NCBI GenBank assembly: GCA_023453025.1
Contig: JAEXUD010000061.1
Location: 62,001 to 126,000 of the forward strand
Origin: Bacillota bacterium
Lineage (GTDB): Bacteria; Bacillota; Clostridia; Tissierellales; Sedimentibacteraceae
DNA: 64,000 nt
Reading direction: 5' to 3'
The position numbers and the translations under genes are program-made. This document shows positions 43,044-52,523 of this stretch, piece by piece. Position 1 is the first letter of the stretch. Each line of letters begins with the position of its first letter. Under the pieces are notes generated by a model. It was not told where the DNA came from. It did not search any database and saw nothing but the letters and a program-made list of their open reading frames with translations.

Positions 43044-43532
43044 CTATTCCTTGTATTTAGATAATATTTCCGGTATTTTTTTAGGTTCCAGCTTGCCGTA
43101 GACATCCCCGTCAATCATCATTACAGGAGCTAAACCGCAGCATCCTAAACATCTTGTAGCTTCAAGAGTAAATATATTATCAGCTGTTGTTTCACCAACC
43201 TTAACGCTTAATTCTTTAGATAACTTGTCCAGAACTTGCTGAGAACCCTTAACATAACAAGCTGTTCCGAGACAGACACCTATTGTATGTTTTCCCTTAG
43301 GTTCTATTGAAAACTGAGTGTAAAAGGTTGCAACGCCATAAACCTCAGCCAACGAAACATCTAATTCATAGGAAATAAATTTTTGTACTTCAATTGGAAG
43401 ATATCCAAAAATATCTTGAGCCTTATGAAGTGTCTGCATTAAAATTCCTTGATTCCCTTTGATGGAATCAATATACTCTTTAAGCTGCACAAATTGCTTT
43501 TCACTAGCTTTTACATCAAGTCCTTTTATCAA
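43044..43532 (-). CDS. hydC: NuoE-like [2Fe-2S] subunit of multimeric [FeFe] hydrogenase
   Basis: 162 residues from TTG 43532. The open frame goes back to 43601, but the -10 box of a perfect promoter lies at 43569, so upstream ATGs at 43601 and beyond cannot be transcribed; GGGAGG stands eight bases before the TTG. NuoE motifs: CLGTACYVKGS and EATRCLGCCGLAPVM provide the four cysteines of the [2Fe-2S] cluster. First gene of the hyd operon, followed after 10 bases by the ferredoxin gene. Confidence 0.93.
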   Translation of the reverse strand: MIKGLDVKASEKQFVQLKEYIDSIKGNQGILMQTLHKAQDIFGYLPIEVQKFISYELDVSLAEVYGVATFYTQFSIEPKGKHTIGVCLGTACYVKGSQQVLDKLSKELSVKVGETTADNIFTLEATRCLGCCGLAPVMMIDGDVYGKLEPKKIPEILSKYKE

Positions 43533-43568
43533 AATAACAACCTCCCATTTTGTCATAACATTTGACCT

Positions 43569-43597
43569 ATTATATCTTTTTGTTAATATAATGTCAA
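43569..43597 (-). promoter_or_regulatory. Perfect consensus promoter of the hydrogenase operon
   Basis: Minus strand TTGACA (43597-43592), 17-base spacer, TATAAT (43574-43569): both hexamers exact. Predicted start near 43562, about 30 bases before the TTG. The gap up to 43879 is otherwise AT-rich without clear elements. Confidence 0.85.
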
Positions 43598-43879
43598 TCA
43601 ATTCATTTTTTTGTCAATAATATATTGCTATATTATTGTATACTTATGAATTGACTCATTTTTATTTATTTATTTTAGTATCAATATTGTTAAATATATT
43701 TCAATATATTGAATAATAAAAAATACTTTAAAATACTAATGTACAATCATAATATATTCAAATTTTTGTAAAACAGAATAGAAAAACTCATTTAATCTAA
43801 GTTATCGTTTTCATAAAATCTAAAATCTAATAATTTATTGTTTTTCAATATAAATATTCAATTCATTCTGATTTGAAAA

Positions 43880-44725
43880 TCAATCTTCCATTTTCAACAA
43901 ATCTAAAATTCTATTCAAATCTTCTATATTTAAATATTCAATTTCAATTTTGCCTTTATTTTTATTCTTTTTTATATTTACCCTGGATGAAAATCGTTCT
44001 GACAACACCTCTTCTACGTATGAAATAAATTTATCCTTTTCAGGAGCTATTCTTCTTTTCGGCTTTTTAGAATCTCTTACAAGTTTTTCGACATCTCTTA
44101 CGCTTAAATCTTCGCGTATTATTTTATCAGTCATGTCTATTTGCTTTTCCGGTGATAAACTCAAAATAGCTCTTCCATGACCGGCCGATATTTCGTTTTT
44201 TACTATTTTATTTTTTACATATTCATCTAAATTTGAAAGTCTCAATATATTAGTAACATAAACTCTTGATTTGCCGACAATATTTGAAACCTCTTCCTGT
44301 GTTATAGCATAACGGTTCATTATAAATTCATATGCATTTGCTTCATCAATCGGATTTAAATCTTCTCTTTGCAGGTTTTCAATCAAAGCAATTTCTGAAG
44401 CATTTTTATTTTCAATATCTCTTATAATGCAGGGTATACTTTTCAAGTTAGCATTTTTGCAAGCCCTCCATCTTCTTTCGCCTGCAATAATAGTATAAAA
44501 TTCTCCATCTTTCCTGACAATTATAGGCTGTATAACTCCATACTTTTTAATGGAATCAGTAAGCTCATCAAGTTTATCCTGTTCAAATATTTTACGAGGC
44601 TGATTTGGATTTGGGCATATTAAATTTGTGTCCAGTTCTTCTATTCGCTGACTATCTTCTTTGTCTAAATCTTGTGGTATTAATGCTGACAAACCCTTAC
44701 CTAAGGCTTTTCTTTTCACGGCCAT
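43880..44725 (-). CDS. parB: Chromosome partitioning protein ParB/Spo0J
   Basis: CTP-dependent clamp that loads at parS. The 281-residue protein has the ParB N-terminal domain (LICPNPNQPRKIFEQD; GERRWRACK, the CTP-binding GERRxRA motif), central HTH (ITQEEVSNIVGKSRVYVTN) and a C-terminal dimerisation domain. It starts MAVKRKALGKGLSALIP, as ParB of Firmicutes do. 15 bases after parA in the noc-parA-parB cluster. A matching parS is at 35131. Confidence 0.96.
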   Translation of the reverse strand: MAVKRKALGKGLSALIPQDLDKEDSQRIEELDTNLICPNPNQPRKIFEQDKLDELTDSIKKYGVIQPIIVRKDGEFYTIIAGERRWRACKNANLKSIPCIIRDIENKNASEIALIENLQREDLNPIDEANAYEFIMNRYAITQEEVSNIVGKSRVYVTNILRLSNLDEYVKNKIVKNEISAGHGRAILSLSPEKQIDMTDKIIREDLSVRDVEKLVRDSKKPKRRIAPEKDKFISYVEEVLSERFSSRVNIKKNKNKGKIEIEYLNIEDLNRILDLLKMED

Positions 44726-44740
44726 AGAATCCTGTCCTCC

Positions 44741-45502
44741 TTAATTATTTTTTATGATTTCATCGGTTACTTTTAAAAATGCTTCGCTGCCTGATGATTT
44801 ATCATCATATATCATAATCGGCTGTCCAAAGCTGGGTGCTTCTGCTAATCTTACATTTCTTGGTATTACCGTTCTATAAACTTTATTTTTAAAATATTTT
44901 TTTACTTCCTCTACTACCTGTACAGATAAATTGGTTCTGCCGTCATACATATTAAGAAGAACTCCTTCTATATCCAGCTTAGGGTTCAAATTCTTATTTA
45001 CCAGATTTACAGTATCCATCAACTGACTGACACCTTCCAGTGAATAGTATTCACATTGTATAGGTATAAGAACTGTATTTGATGCTGTCAATGCATTCAA
45101 AGATAACAAACCTAATGATGGCGGACAATCTATTATTATAAAGTCATATCTTTTATCAATTAAGTTTATCCTTTCCTTTAAGGTTTTTTCTCTGTATCTG
45201 GTATTCGTAAGCTCAATTTCCGCACCGGCAAGCTGTATATTAGCAGGCAGTAAATCCAACCCTTCTATTTCAGTTTTAAGTATTGCTTTGTTTATGTCAA
45301 AATCCTCAATCAGAACATCATAAATTGAATATTCCAGACTATTTTTATCAATACCAAACCCGCTGGTTGAATTTCCTTGAGGGTCTATATCAATACTTAA
45401 GACATTTTTGCCTTTTATGGCAAGAGCCGCACACAGATTTACATTCGTAGTAGTCTTTCCTACACCGCCCTTTTGATTGAATATGCTTATTACCTTAGCC
45501 AA
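44741..45502 (-). CDS. parA: Chromosome partitioning ATPase ParA/Soj
   Basis: 253-residue deviant Walker ATPase. It begins MAKVISIFNQKGGVGKTTTNVNL, with KGGVGKTT carrying the signature lysine; Walker A' region DIDPQGNSTSGFG and Walker B IIDCPPSLG are intact. Works with ParB in origin segregation and in controlling DnaA. Located 11 bases after the noc gene. Confidence 0.97.
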   Translation of the reverse strand: MAKVISIFNQKGGVGKTTTNVNLCAALAIKGKNVLSIDIDPQGNSTSGFGIDKNSLEYSIYDVLIEDFDINKAILKTEIEGLDLLPANIQLAGAEIELTNTRYREKTLKERINLIDKRYDFIIIDCPPSLGLLSLNALTASNTVLIPIQCEYYSLEGVSQLMDTVNLVNKNLNPKLDIEGVLLNMYDGRTNLSVQVVEEVKKYFKNKVYRTVIPRNVRLAEAPSFGQPIMIYDDKSSGSEAFLKVTDEIIKNN

Positions 45503-45513
45503 TTAATCACCCT

Positions 45514-46302
45514 CTACATACTTTTTTTTGGAATTTTTACTTTAATTTCAATAAATTCTTCAGATTCATCCTGCTCAAACTTAGCATCTATTCCCGTTTT
45601 GACAATTTCATTGTATGCATTCTTTATTGTGTTAATATAAATTTTATAATTAATAAAATTTCTTACATAGCGCTTGTCCCTCATTTTCTTTTCGTTGATA
45701 TCCTCGGCAATTGCATTGACAAGCTTTTCTGTTTCATTAACATTTAATTCTTTTTTTATAACCTTTTCAACAATATTTAAAAGAAGCTCTTCATCTTCTA
45801 ATTTTAATAAAGCCCTTGCGTGACGCTCACTTAATTTACCTTCTCTGAGCTTTTCTTTAACTGGCTCAGGAAGTTTCAAAATCCTCATTTTATTTGCAAT
45901 AGTTGACTGTGATTTTCCAAGTTTTTCAGCCAATTGAGTCTGATTCAATCCAAAATCTTCAATCAGTCTTTGAAATGCACAAGCTTCTTCAATGAAATCC
46001 AGATCCTCTCTCTGAAGATTTTCTATCAAAGCCATTGCTGCAGATTCCTCTTCCTTTACTTCAATTATTACAGCAGGAATAGTATCCATACCTAAAAGCT
46101 TAACTGCTTTGAAACGTCTTTCGCCGGCAACAATTTCATAAATATCATCATAAATCTTTCTTACTGTTATAGGCTGTATAATACCATAACTTTTTATGGA
46201 TTGGCTTAATTCCTCTAAAGCTTTGTCATCAAAAATCTTTCTAGGCTGGTTTTTATTAGGAATAATTTTATTAACATCTATATTGATAATATTGCTAATC
46301 AA
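45514..46302 (-). CDS. noc: ParB-like nucleoid occlusion protein
   Basis: 262-residue ParB paralogue. N-terminal IIPNKNQPRKIFDDKALEE and GERRFKAVKLL (CTP-binding GERRxxA), HTH LNQTQLAEKLGKSQSTIANKM. Its location between rsmG and parA is that of Noc in Bacillus, which protects the nucleoid from division. The N-terminal amphipathic membrane helix of Noc is short here (MISNIINIDVNKI), so occlusion activity is plausible, not certain. I saw no clear Noc binding site in the window. Confidence 0.85.
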   Translation of the reverse strand: MISNIINIDVNKIIPNKNQPRKIFDDKALEELSQSIKSYGIIQPITVRKIYDDIYEIVAGERRFKAVKLLGMDTIPAVIIEVKEEESAAMALIENLQREDLDFIEEACAFQRLIEDFGLNQTQLAEKLGKSQSTIANKMRILKLPEPVKEKLREGKLSERHARALLKLEDEELLLNIVEKVIKKELNVNETEKLVNAIAEDINEKKMRDKRYVRNFINYKIYINTIKNAYNEIVKTGIDAKFEQDESEEFIEIKVKIPKKSM

Positions 46303-46314
46303 GACCTCTCCCCC

Positions 46315-47028
46315 TTACACTAATGGATCCTTGTTTGGCTTTCCCGCTTTTCTCGGGTATTTTGAACTTGTTACTTCACATTTTTCAATTATAACAATTT
46401 TTCTTATAATATTTGTTCCCGGCAAACCTATTTCTTTAACATTCTTTATTTTTCCGCCTAGTTTTTTTATTGCATTTTCAGAACTTAAAATTTCCGAGGA
46501 AATATTTTCGCTTTTATATGCAGCAAAATAACCACCAACCTTAACAAATGGAAGACAATATTCACTGAGGACATTAAGAGGTGCTACTGCCCTTGATACA
46601 CATATATCAAAGTTTTCCCTGTAATTTTCATTTTGTCCGTACTCCTCAGCTCTTCCGTGAATAAGCTCAACATTTTCTAATTCTAAATGCTTTGCAACCT
46701 CCATTAAAAAATCTATTCGTTTTCTCAGACTATCTAATAGTGTTATTTTATAATTATCATTGACAATTTTTAAGGGATACCCCGGAAAACCTCCGCCCGT
46801 ACCGATGTCTATAACACTTTTTTTTTCGTTCATGTTATCATTGTCTATTAATAAAATACTGTCTAAAAAATGTTTAACATAAATTTCCTCATCATCTTCT
46901 ATGGATGTTATGTTAATTTTTTGATTCCATTCCTTCAATAAATCTCGATACTTAATAAATTTGTTATCAACACCACTGCTGTAAGGAATATTTAATTGTT
47001 TAAATCCATCTTCCAATGTTTTTATCAA
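46315..47028 (-). CDS. rsmG: 16S rRNA (guanine-527-N7) methyltransferase
   Basis: 237-residue SAM-dependent methyltransferase (GidB). SAM-binding motif DIGTGGGFPGYPLKI, with preceding helix region KHFLDSILLID and later CVSRAVAPLNVLSEY. Methylates the 530 loop of 16S rRNA. It lies between mnmG and noc, in the conserved origin order, with a 68-base gap after mnmG. Confidence 0.96.
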   Translation of the reverse strand: MIKTLEDGFKQLNIPYSSGVDNKFIKYRDLLKEWNQKINITSIEDDEEIYVKHFLDSILLIDNDNMNEKKSVIDIGTGGGFPGYPLKIVNDNYKITLLDSLRKRIDFLMEVAKHLELENVELIHGRAEEYGQNENYRENFDICVSRAVAPLNVLSEYCLPFVKVGGYFAAYKSENISSEILSSENAIKKLGGKIKNVKEIGLPGTNIIRKIVIIEKCEVTSSKYPRKAGKPNKDPLV

Positions 47029-47096
47029 GGTAATCTCCTATAATTGATTTATACAAGAGGTCAGCGAAAAATCTCATAGTGCAGCACCTCATTATT

Positions 47097-48995
47097 TTAT
47101 TCTTTAGAATTATTATTATATGTCATCAAATAAATTAAAATCACATTTATATCTGAAGGTGATACTCCTGATATTCGCGACGCCTGACCTATAGAATCAG
47201 GTCTTATTTTATTAAGCTTTTGTCTTGCTTCCAGTCTTAAGCTGCCAACATTGTTATAATCAATGTCTTTTGGAATTTTTTTATTTTCCAGTTTTTTAAA
47301 CTGTTCAACTTGGTTTATTTGCTTTGCAATATAGCCTTCATATTTTATTATAGTTTCAACATAATCCCTGATTTCCTTCTCCAAAGGCTCTCTGGCTTCG
47401 TCTAATGCCAGCGTATTATTATAATTAAGCTCCACCCTTTTTAAAAGTTCATAAAGGCTCAAAGGCATTTTAAGCGGAACACTTCCTATGCTTTCTAAAA
47501 TATCATTAACTTCAGATTTCGGAGTTATTTTAATATTTTTTAGTCTTTCTATTTCATTTTCAATTTTTTGTTTTTTATTTTTATAGTTTATATATCTTTC
47601 TTCCGTAACAAGACCTATTTCGTAGCCTTTTTCTGTAAGTCTTTCATCTGCATTGTCCTGCCTTAATAAAAGTCTGTACTCTGCCCTGGATGTCATCATA
47701 CGATAGGGTTCATTTGTTCCCTTAGTTACAAGATCATCTATTAACACTCCTATATATGCCTCTGAACGATCCAAAATAAGAGGTTCTCTGTTTTCCAGGC
47801 TCATTGCTGCATTTATTCCGGCAATCAGTCCCTGAGCAGCAGCCTCTTCATAGCCTGAACTGCCATTTACCTGACCTGCAAAAAATAAGTTCTTTATGCT
47901 TATTAATTCCAAACTTAACTTAAGCTGTATCGGATCAATGCAGTCATATTCTATGGCGTACGCAGGTCTCATTATCTGGCAGTTCTCCAGACCGATCATT
48001 GTTCTGTACATTGGTATTTGAACCTCATATGGCAATGAAGAGCTCATTCCCTGGATATACATTTCTTTTGTATCCAGACCTTCTGGTTCAACAAAAAGCT
48101 GATGCCTTTCCTTATCCGAAAATTTTACTACCTTATCCTCAATTGAGGGGCAATACCTGGGTCCTATACTTTTTATAACTCCTTCATACAAAGGAGACCT
48201 GTTTAAATTTTCTCTGATAATTTGATGAGTTTTTTCAGTTGTATATGTTATATAGCACGGAACCTGTTCTATATCAACTTTTTTAGTCATAAATGAAAAC
48301 GGAATTATTTCATCATCACCTGCCTGTGCTTCCATTACTTCATAATTTATTGAATCGGAATGAATTCTGGCAGGTGTTCCGGTTTTAAATTTTCTAAGCT
48401 GTACGCCTAAATTCATAAGTGACTCAGACAACTCATTTGCAGGTGCTAATCCATCAGGTCCGGAGGGATAATTTAATTCTCCTATATATATCTTTCCTTT
48501 TAGGTAGGTTCCGGTAGTTGCAATTACAGCTTTTGCATTGTAATATGCTCCAAGCTTTGTATATACATTGAAGCTTTTATCTTCTTTTATTTCAAGTCTG
48601 GTAACTTCGGACTGAATTATTTTAAGATTTTCCTGATCCTCTAAAACCCTTTTCATTTCAGTATGATATTTTCTTTTATCCGCCTGAGCTCTCAAGGAAT
48701 GTACTGCCGGTCCTTTAGAACGATTAAGCATCTTACATTGTATCATAGTTTTATCTATATTTAAAGCCATTTCTCCGCCAAGCGCATCTATTTCCCTGAC
48801 CAAGTGACCCTTTGCAGTTCCTCCTATATTGGGGTTGCAGGGCATCATTGCTATTGAATCAAGGCTCATTGTAAGCACAATTGTCTTTTTTCCAAGGCGT
48901 GCACTTGCCAAGGATGCTTCACATCCTGCATGCCCTGCTCCAATAACAACCACATCTACGCTTTCAGCAAGAAAATCTCTTACTCTTTCTTCCAT
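47097..48995 (-). CDS. mnmG: tRNA uridine-5-carboxymethylaminomethyl modification enzyme
   Basis: FAD protein that with MnmE modifies U34 of tRNAs. 632 residues from ATG 48995, preceded by AGGA; the longer frame from 49022 overlaps mnmE. FAD-binding VVVIGAGHAGCEAS at the N-terminus, conserved TGTYLKG, and PRYCPSIEDKV in the middle, with the GidA-associated C-terminal helical domain (SGVSPSDINVIL). 11 bases after mnmE. Confidence 0.97.
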   Translation of the reverse strand: MEERVRDFLAESVDVVVIGAGHAGCEASLASARLGKKTIVLTMSLDSIAMMPCNPNIGGTAKGHLVREIDALGGEMALNIDKTMIQCKMLNRSKGPAVHSLRAQADKRKYHTEMKRVLEDQENLKIIQSEVTRLEIKEDKSFNVYTKLGAYYNAKAVIATTGTYLKGKIYIGELNYPSGPDGLAPANELSESLMNLGVQLRKFKTGTPARIHSDSINYEVMEAQAGDDEIIPFSFMTKKVDIEQVPCYITYTTEKTHQIIRENLNRSPLYEGVIKSIGPRYCPSIEDKVVKFSDKERHQLFVEPEGLDTKEMYIQGMSSSLPYEVQIPMYRTMIGLENCQIMRPAYAIEYDCIDPIQLKLSLELISIKNLFFAGQVNGSSGYEEAAAQGLIAGINAAMSLENREPLILDRSEAYIGVLIDDLVTKGTNEPYRMMTSRAEYRLLLRQDNADERLTEKGYEIGLVTEERYINYKNKKQKIENEIERLKNIKITPKSEVNDILESIGSVPLKMPLSLYELLKRVELNYNNTLALDEAREPLEKEIRDYVETIIKYEGYIAKQINQVEQFKKLENKKIPKDIDYNNVGSLRLEARQKLNKIRPDSIGQASRISGVSPSDINVILIYLMTYNNNSKE

Positions 48996-49006
48996 CTTGT
49001 TCCTCT

Positions 49007-50374
49007 TTACTTTCCTATGCAAAATTCATTGAATATTTTGTCCATTAAATCATCACTCACTGTCCTGCCAACAATCAAACCTAAATATTCCATAGATTTT
49101 TTAAGATCAATTTCAATAAAATCTATGGTCATTCCCATATCAATTGAGTTTAAAACCTCTTCAAGGCTGCTTCTTGCATTTATGAGAAGGGTTTTATGCC
49201 TTAAATTGTTAATAATCAATTCATCACTTACATTTATATTTCCTTCGAAAAACATCTCGCTTATTTTTTCTATTATTTCATCCAATCCTTGATTTTTCAG
49301 CACTGAAATATTTATTATTTTTTTTGCAATATCTTCATACTTACTTAAATCAAGCTTGTTTTTCAGATCTGTTTTATTTTTTATATAAATAACCTTTTTA
49401 TTTTCAAGAAATTTAAGTATTTTTTCATCTTCATTTTCCAGCTCTCTTGATGAATCAAAAATCATAATAACCAAATCGGCTTCATCAACCTTTTGAAGAG
49501 CCTTTTCAACTCCGATTTTTTCTACCTTGTCTTCTGTATCCCTTATTCCTGCCGTATCAATAATTCTTAGCGGAACTCCTTTGATGTTCACGTACTCTTC
49601 AATAGTATCTCTTGTAGTTCCAGGAATCTCTGTAACTATGGCACGGTTTTCATTTAACAGAAAATTCATGAGTGAGGATTTACCTACATTCGGCTTTCCT
49701 AAAATTACAGTCTTAATTCCTTCCTTGAATATCTTTCCGGTATCTGCAGTCTTTATCAATCTGTCTAATTTATATATTAAATTTTCACTGAGCTCTTTTA
49801 CCTTGCTTATTGTTATTTCATCTTCATCATATTCCGGAAAATCAATATTAACCTCAATATTTGCAAGAAGCTCCATAATCCAGCTTATAATTTCGTTGAT
49901 TTCCTTTGACAATCTTCCTTCTAAATGATTAACAGAAACTTTATGACTTGATTCAGTTTTAGAATTAATGATGTCAATAACTGCTTCTGCCTGGGTAAGG
50001 TCTATCCTTCCATTAAGAAATGCCCTTTTTGTAAATTCTCCTGGTTCAGCAATCCTGCATTCATAATTTAAGATTGCTTCCAATATTTTTTTTGCAGAAA
50101 TAATTCCGCCATGACAATTTATTTCTATAATATCTTCTCTTGTATACGTATTAGGACCTTTCATGTAGGATATCAACACTTCGTCAATTATTTTATTGTC
50201 ATTATCCACAATGTACCCATAATGAAGATACCTTGGCCTCAAATTTATTTCTTTATTTTTATTTTTAAATATTTGTTCTGCAATATTTAAAGCATTATCT
50301 CCGCTAATTCTTACTATATTAATACCTGCATTACCCAGAAATGTAGCAATTGCAGCTATTGTATCAGTACTCAT
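49007..50374 (-). CDS. mnmE: tRNA modification GTPase
   Basis: 455-residue partner of MnmG. N-terminal folate-binding domain (TIAAIATFLGNAGINIVRISG), helical domain, inserted G domain with GKPNVGKSS, DTAGIRDTEDKVEKIG and NKTDL, and the C-terminal CIGK with the conserved cysteine. Full length for the family. A terminator-like hairpin separates it from jag. Confidence 0.97.
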   Translation of the reverse strand: MSTDTIAAIATFLGNAGINIVRISGDNALNIAEQIFKNKNKEINLRPRYLHYGYIVDNDNKIIDEVLISYMKGPNTYTREDIIEINCHGGIISAKKILEAILNYECRIAEPGEFTKRAFLNGRIDLTQAEAVIDIINSKTESSHKVSVNHLEGRLSKEINEIISWIMELLANIEVNIDFPEYDEDEITISKVKELSENLIYKLDRLIKTADTGKIFKEGIKTVILGKPNVGKSSLMNFLLNENRAIVTEIPGTTRDTIEEYVNIKGVPLRIIDTAGIRDTEDKVEKIGVEKALQKVDEADLVIMIFDSSRELENEDEKILKFLENKKVIYIKNKTDLKNKLDLSKYEDIAKKIINISVLKNQGLDEIIEKISEMFFEGNINVSDELIINNLRHKTLLINARSSLEEVLNSIDMGMTIDFIEIDLKKSMEYLGLIVGRTVSDDLMDKIFNEFCIGK

Positions 50375-50450
50375 TAAATCACCATATCTTTCTAATTATA
50401 TATTTTACATTATTTCACATTAAATGTACATAACAATATAAAAGAAATAT

Positions 50451-50469
50451 AACCCGGAGCGTCCGGGTT
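50451..50469 (-). terminator. Hairpin between jag and mnmE
   Basis: AACCCGGA-GCG-TCCGGGTT, followed on minus by ATATTTCTTTT. Probably a partial terminator or attenuator between the rpmH-jag block and the mnmE block. Confidence 0.65.
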
Positions 50470-50482
50470 ACTAAATTACTTC

Positions 50483-51109
50483 TTATTTTAAGTCAATTAC
50501 AACTTTTCTGTAAGGCTCGTCACCTTCGGAATAGGTTATGATATCTTCATAATCCTGTAAAGTAGAATGTATTATTCTTCTTTCATAAGGATTCATTGGC
50601 TCAAGTCTTACCTTGTGCTTGTAATATCTGCATTTGTCAGCCATTTTATTTGCCAGCTTCTTTAACGTTTCTTCTCTTTTTGCCCTATAATCTTCAACAT
50701 TGAAAATAACTCTTACATAGTTTTGTCTTCCTCTGTTTACGATTAAGTTTAAAAGAAATTGAATTTCATCTAAATTTTTTCCTCTTTTTCCTATCATTAT
50801 TCCTTTGTCGTCTTCGTTGATTTTGACTATATCAACTTTTAATACATTGTCTGAAAAATCTACTTCATATTCCGCTTCAATATCCATCTTCTTAAGCAAA
50901 ATTTCAAAAAATTGCTTGGTTCTTTCTTCCGGTCCTTTAGTAACTGTTACTTTAACTTTTGCATTTTTACTTCCAATCAAACCAAACAGACCCTTTGATG
51001 GTTCACTTATTACTTCAACGGCCACTTCTTCCTTTTCAGCTCCGAGTTCTTCTAACGCTGCTTTCACAGCTTCATCGACAGTAGCCCTTTCTATAGTTAC
51101 ATTTTTCAT
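50483..51109 (-). CDS. khpB: RNA-binding protein KhpB/Jag (EloR)
   Basis: 208-residue RNA-binding protein that in Gram-positive bacteria controls cell elongation with KhpA. N-terminal Jag domain (residues 1-55, with PSKGLFGLIGSK), a KH-II domain with GKRGKNLDEIQ (about 127-137), and a C-terminal R3H domain with MNPYERRIIHSTL. It starts one base after the yidC stop. Confidence 0.95.
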   Translation of the reverse strand: MKNVTIERATVDEAVKAALEELGAEKEEVAVEVISEPSKGLFGLIGSKNAKVKVTVTKGPEERTKQFFEILLKKMDIEAEYEVDFSDNVLKVDIVKINEDDKGIMIGKRGKNLDEIQFLLNLIVNRGRQNYVRVIFNVEDYRAKREETLKKLANKMADKCRYYKHKVRLEPMNPYERRIIHSTLQDYEDIITYSEGDEPYRKVVIDLK

Positions 51110-51928
51110 CTATTTTAATTCCTCCTTAGGATTTTTGGACGAATTCATAACAACATACTGTTGTACTAACTGGAATATATTTGATATAACCCAATACAAG
51201 CCTAATCCTGCAGGAAACTGAATACCAAATACGAATATCATAACAGGCATCATCATGTTCATTGATTTTTGAGTTGCCTGTTGTTGTTCATTCACGGATG
51301 GCTGAGAAGCTGATGTCATTTTTGTAGTTAAATATGTTGTAAGTGCTGAAGCTGCTGCCAGAATCGGAATTGCTGCACCAATGAACGGAAGTGACACGCC
51401 TCCCATGGAAAGACCGTTTACCATATTTACTAAGCTCTCACTGACACCCTTAGCCACATCCTCTAAAACAAATATATGATTTTCCGTAAATCCTAAATCC
51501 TTTATCCATAAAAAAGATTTATTTATTGAATCAAAAAATGCTTGATCTTGAAAAACAAATTGTACCGGATCTCTTATTACGTAAAAAAATGAAATAAGTA
51601 TTGGAAATTGAATAAGCATAGGCAGACATCCCGCAAATGGACTGTAATTTGCTTCCTTGTACAATTCCATTTGTTTTCTTTGAAGTGTCTGGGGATCTTT
51701 TCCGTATTTTTCCTGAAGCTCTTTTATTTTAGGATTTAATTCCTGCATTTTTTTCATTGATTTTGATTGCTTGATTGTAAACGGCAGCATAATTGCTTTA
51801 AAAATTATTGTTGATAATATTATTGCTATTGCATATGCTGAAATATATTTAGTATCCAATACAGATACCATATTGTATAATAATTTAACAAGCATGCCCA
51901 TTGGTTTTGCTATAAAATCTAAATTCAT
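51110..51928 (-). CDS. yidC: Membrane protein insertase YidC/SpoIIIJ/Oxa1
   Basis: 272-residue insertase with five membrane segments. The N-terminus (MNLDFIAKPMGMLVKLLYN) has no lipobox, unlike Bacillus SpoIIIJ, as is usual in clostridia. The conserved cytoplasmic coiled loop MKKMQELNPKIKELQEKYG follows segment 1, and NYSPFAGCLPMLIQFPIL is typical. ACGGAGG precedes ATG 51928; it is 12 bases after yidD. Confidence 0.95.
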   Translation of the reverse strand: MNLDFIAKPMGMLVKLLYNMVSVLDTKYISAYAIAIILSTIIFKAIMLPFTIKQSKSMKKMQELNPKIKELQEKYGKDPQTLQRKQMELYKEANYSPFAGCLPMLIQFPILISFFYVIRDPVQFVFQDQAFFDSINKSFLWIKDLGFTENHIFVLEDVAKGVSESLVNMVNGLSMGGVSLPFIGAAIPILAAASALTTYLTTKMTSASQPSVNEQQQATQKSMNMMMPVMIFVFGIQFPAGLGLYWVISNIFQLVQQYVVMNSSKNPKEELK

Positions 51929-51940
51929 AATTCCTCCGTA

Positions 51941-52150
51941 TTATTTCAAAGGGTCATAACCACCTGGATTGAATGGATGGCACCTGAGTATTCTTCTAAC
52001 ACCTAAATATGAGCCTTTAATGAAACCATATTTTTGTAACGCTTCCACAAAGTATTGAGAACATGTAGGATAAAATCTGCAATGTCTTATTCCAGATCTT
52101 GAAGAAAATTTCTGATAAATTTGTATAATAAAGATTAATATTTTACTTAT
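51941..52150 (-). CDS. yidD: Membrane protein insertion efficiency factor YidD, apparent AUA start
   Basis: 69-codon frame with the complete YidD family signature: IYQKFSSRSGIRHCRFYPTC, SQYFVEALQKYG, GVRRILRCHPFNPGGYDP, stop at 51941. The cysteines are conserved. No ATG, GTG or TTG occurs in frame before codon 35. The family N-terminus aligns with an ATA codon at 52150, which stands about six bases after AAGGGTGAT, a good Shine-Dalgarno sequence, and overlaps the rnpA stop by 8 bases. Upstream TAA closes the frame. Start by AUA, or a base error or mutation of ATG, are the alternatives. Location between rnpA and yidC confirms identity. Confidence 0.88.
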   Translation of the reverse strand: MSKILIFIIQIYQKFSSRSGIRHCRFYPTCSQYFVEALQKYGFIKGSYLGVRRILRCHPFNPGGYDPLK

Positions 52151-52484
52151 TTAAATCACCCTTTAATAAATTTTTTCTTTTCATCAACTTATTAAACGAT
52201 TTTTCCAGACTCTTATAATCGGATTCAGTTGCGTTAACTCTGGCCATTATGACAAAATCATAGCCTTCTTTAAAAGTACACTCATTTAATCTGACTATTT
52301 CCTTCAGTCTTCTTCTTATAAAGTTTCTTGATACTGCTTTTTTTATTTTCTTTGCAGTTGTGAAACCAAATCTATTATATCCCAGATTATTTTTTTTCAC
52401 AAATAAAACAAGATTATAATCAGAAATTGAATCATTGCAATTATAAACTGATTTATATTCTGTATTTTTTTTTATTATTATCAT
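52143..52484 (-). CDS. rnpA: Ribonuclease P protein component
   Basis: 113-residue basic protein that assists RNase P RNA in tRNA 5' maturation. Signature RNFIRRRLKEIVR at about 53-65 (RNR motif region) and GFTTAKKIKKAV before it. Start ATG 52484 has AAGG upstream. Located after rpmH with a hairpin between; stop overlaps yidD. Confidence 0.95.
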   Translation of the reverse strand: MIIIKKNTEYKSVYNCNDSISDYNLVLFVKKNNLGYNRFGFTTAKKIKKAVSRNFIRRRLKEIVRLNECTFKEGYDFVIMARVNATESDYKSLEKSFNKLMKRKNLLKGDLNK

Positions 52485-52523
52485 TAATTTACCTTAATAT
52501 TCGTATGTTTACAATTGGAATAA

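Noticed and set aside
47038..47095. GAGATTTTTCGCTGA piece between mnmG and rsmG as another dispersed repeat copy
   Set aside because: Only one half resembles the TCATTCTGAG repeat family; too weak to count.
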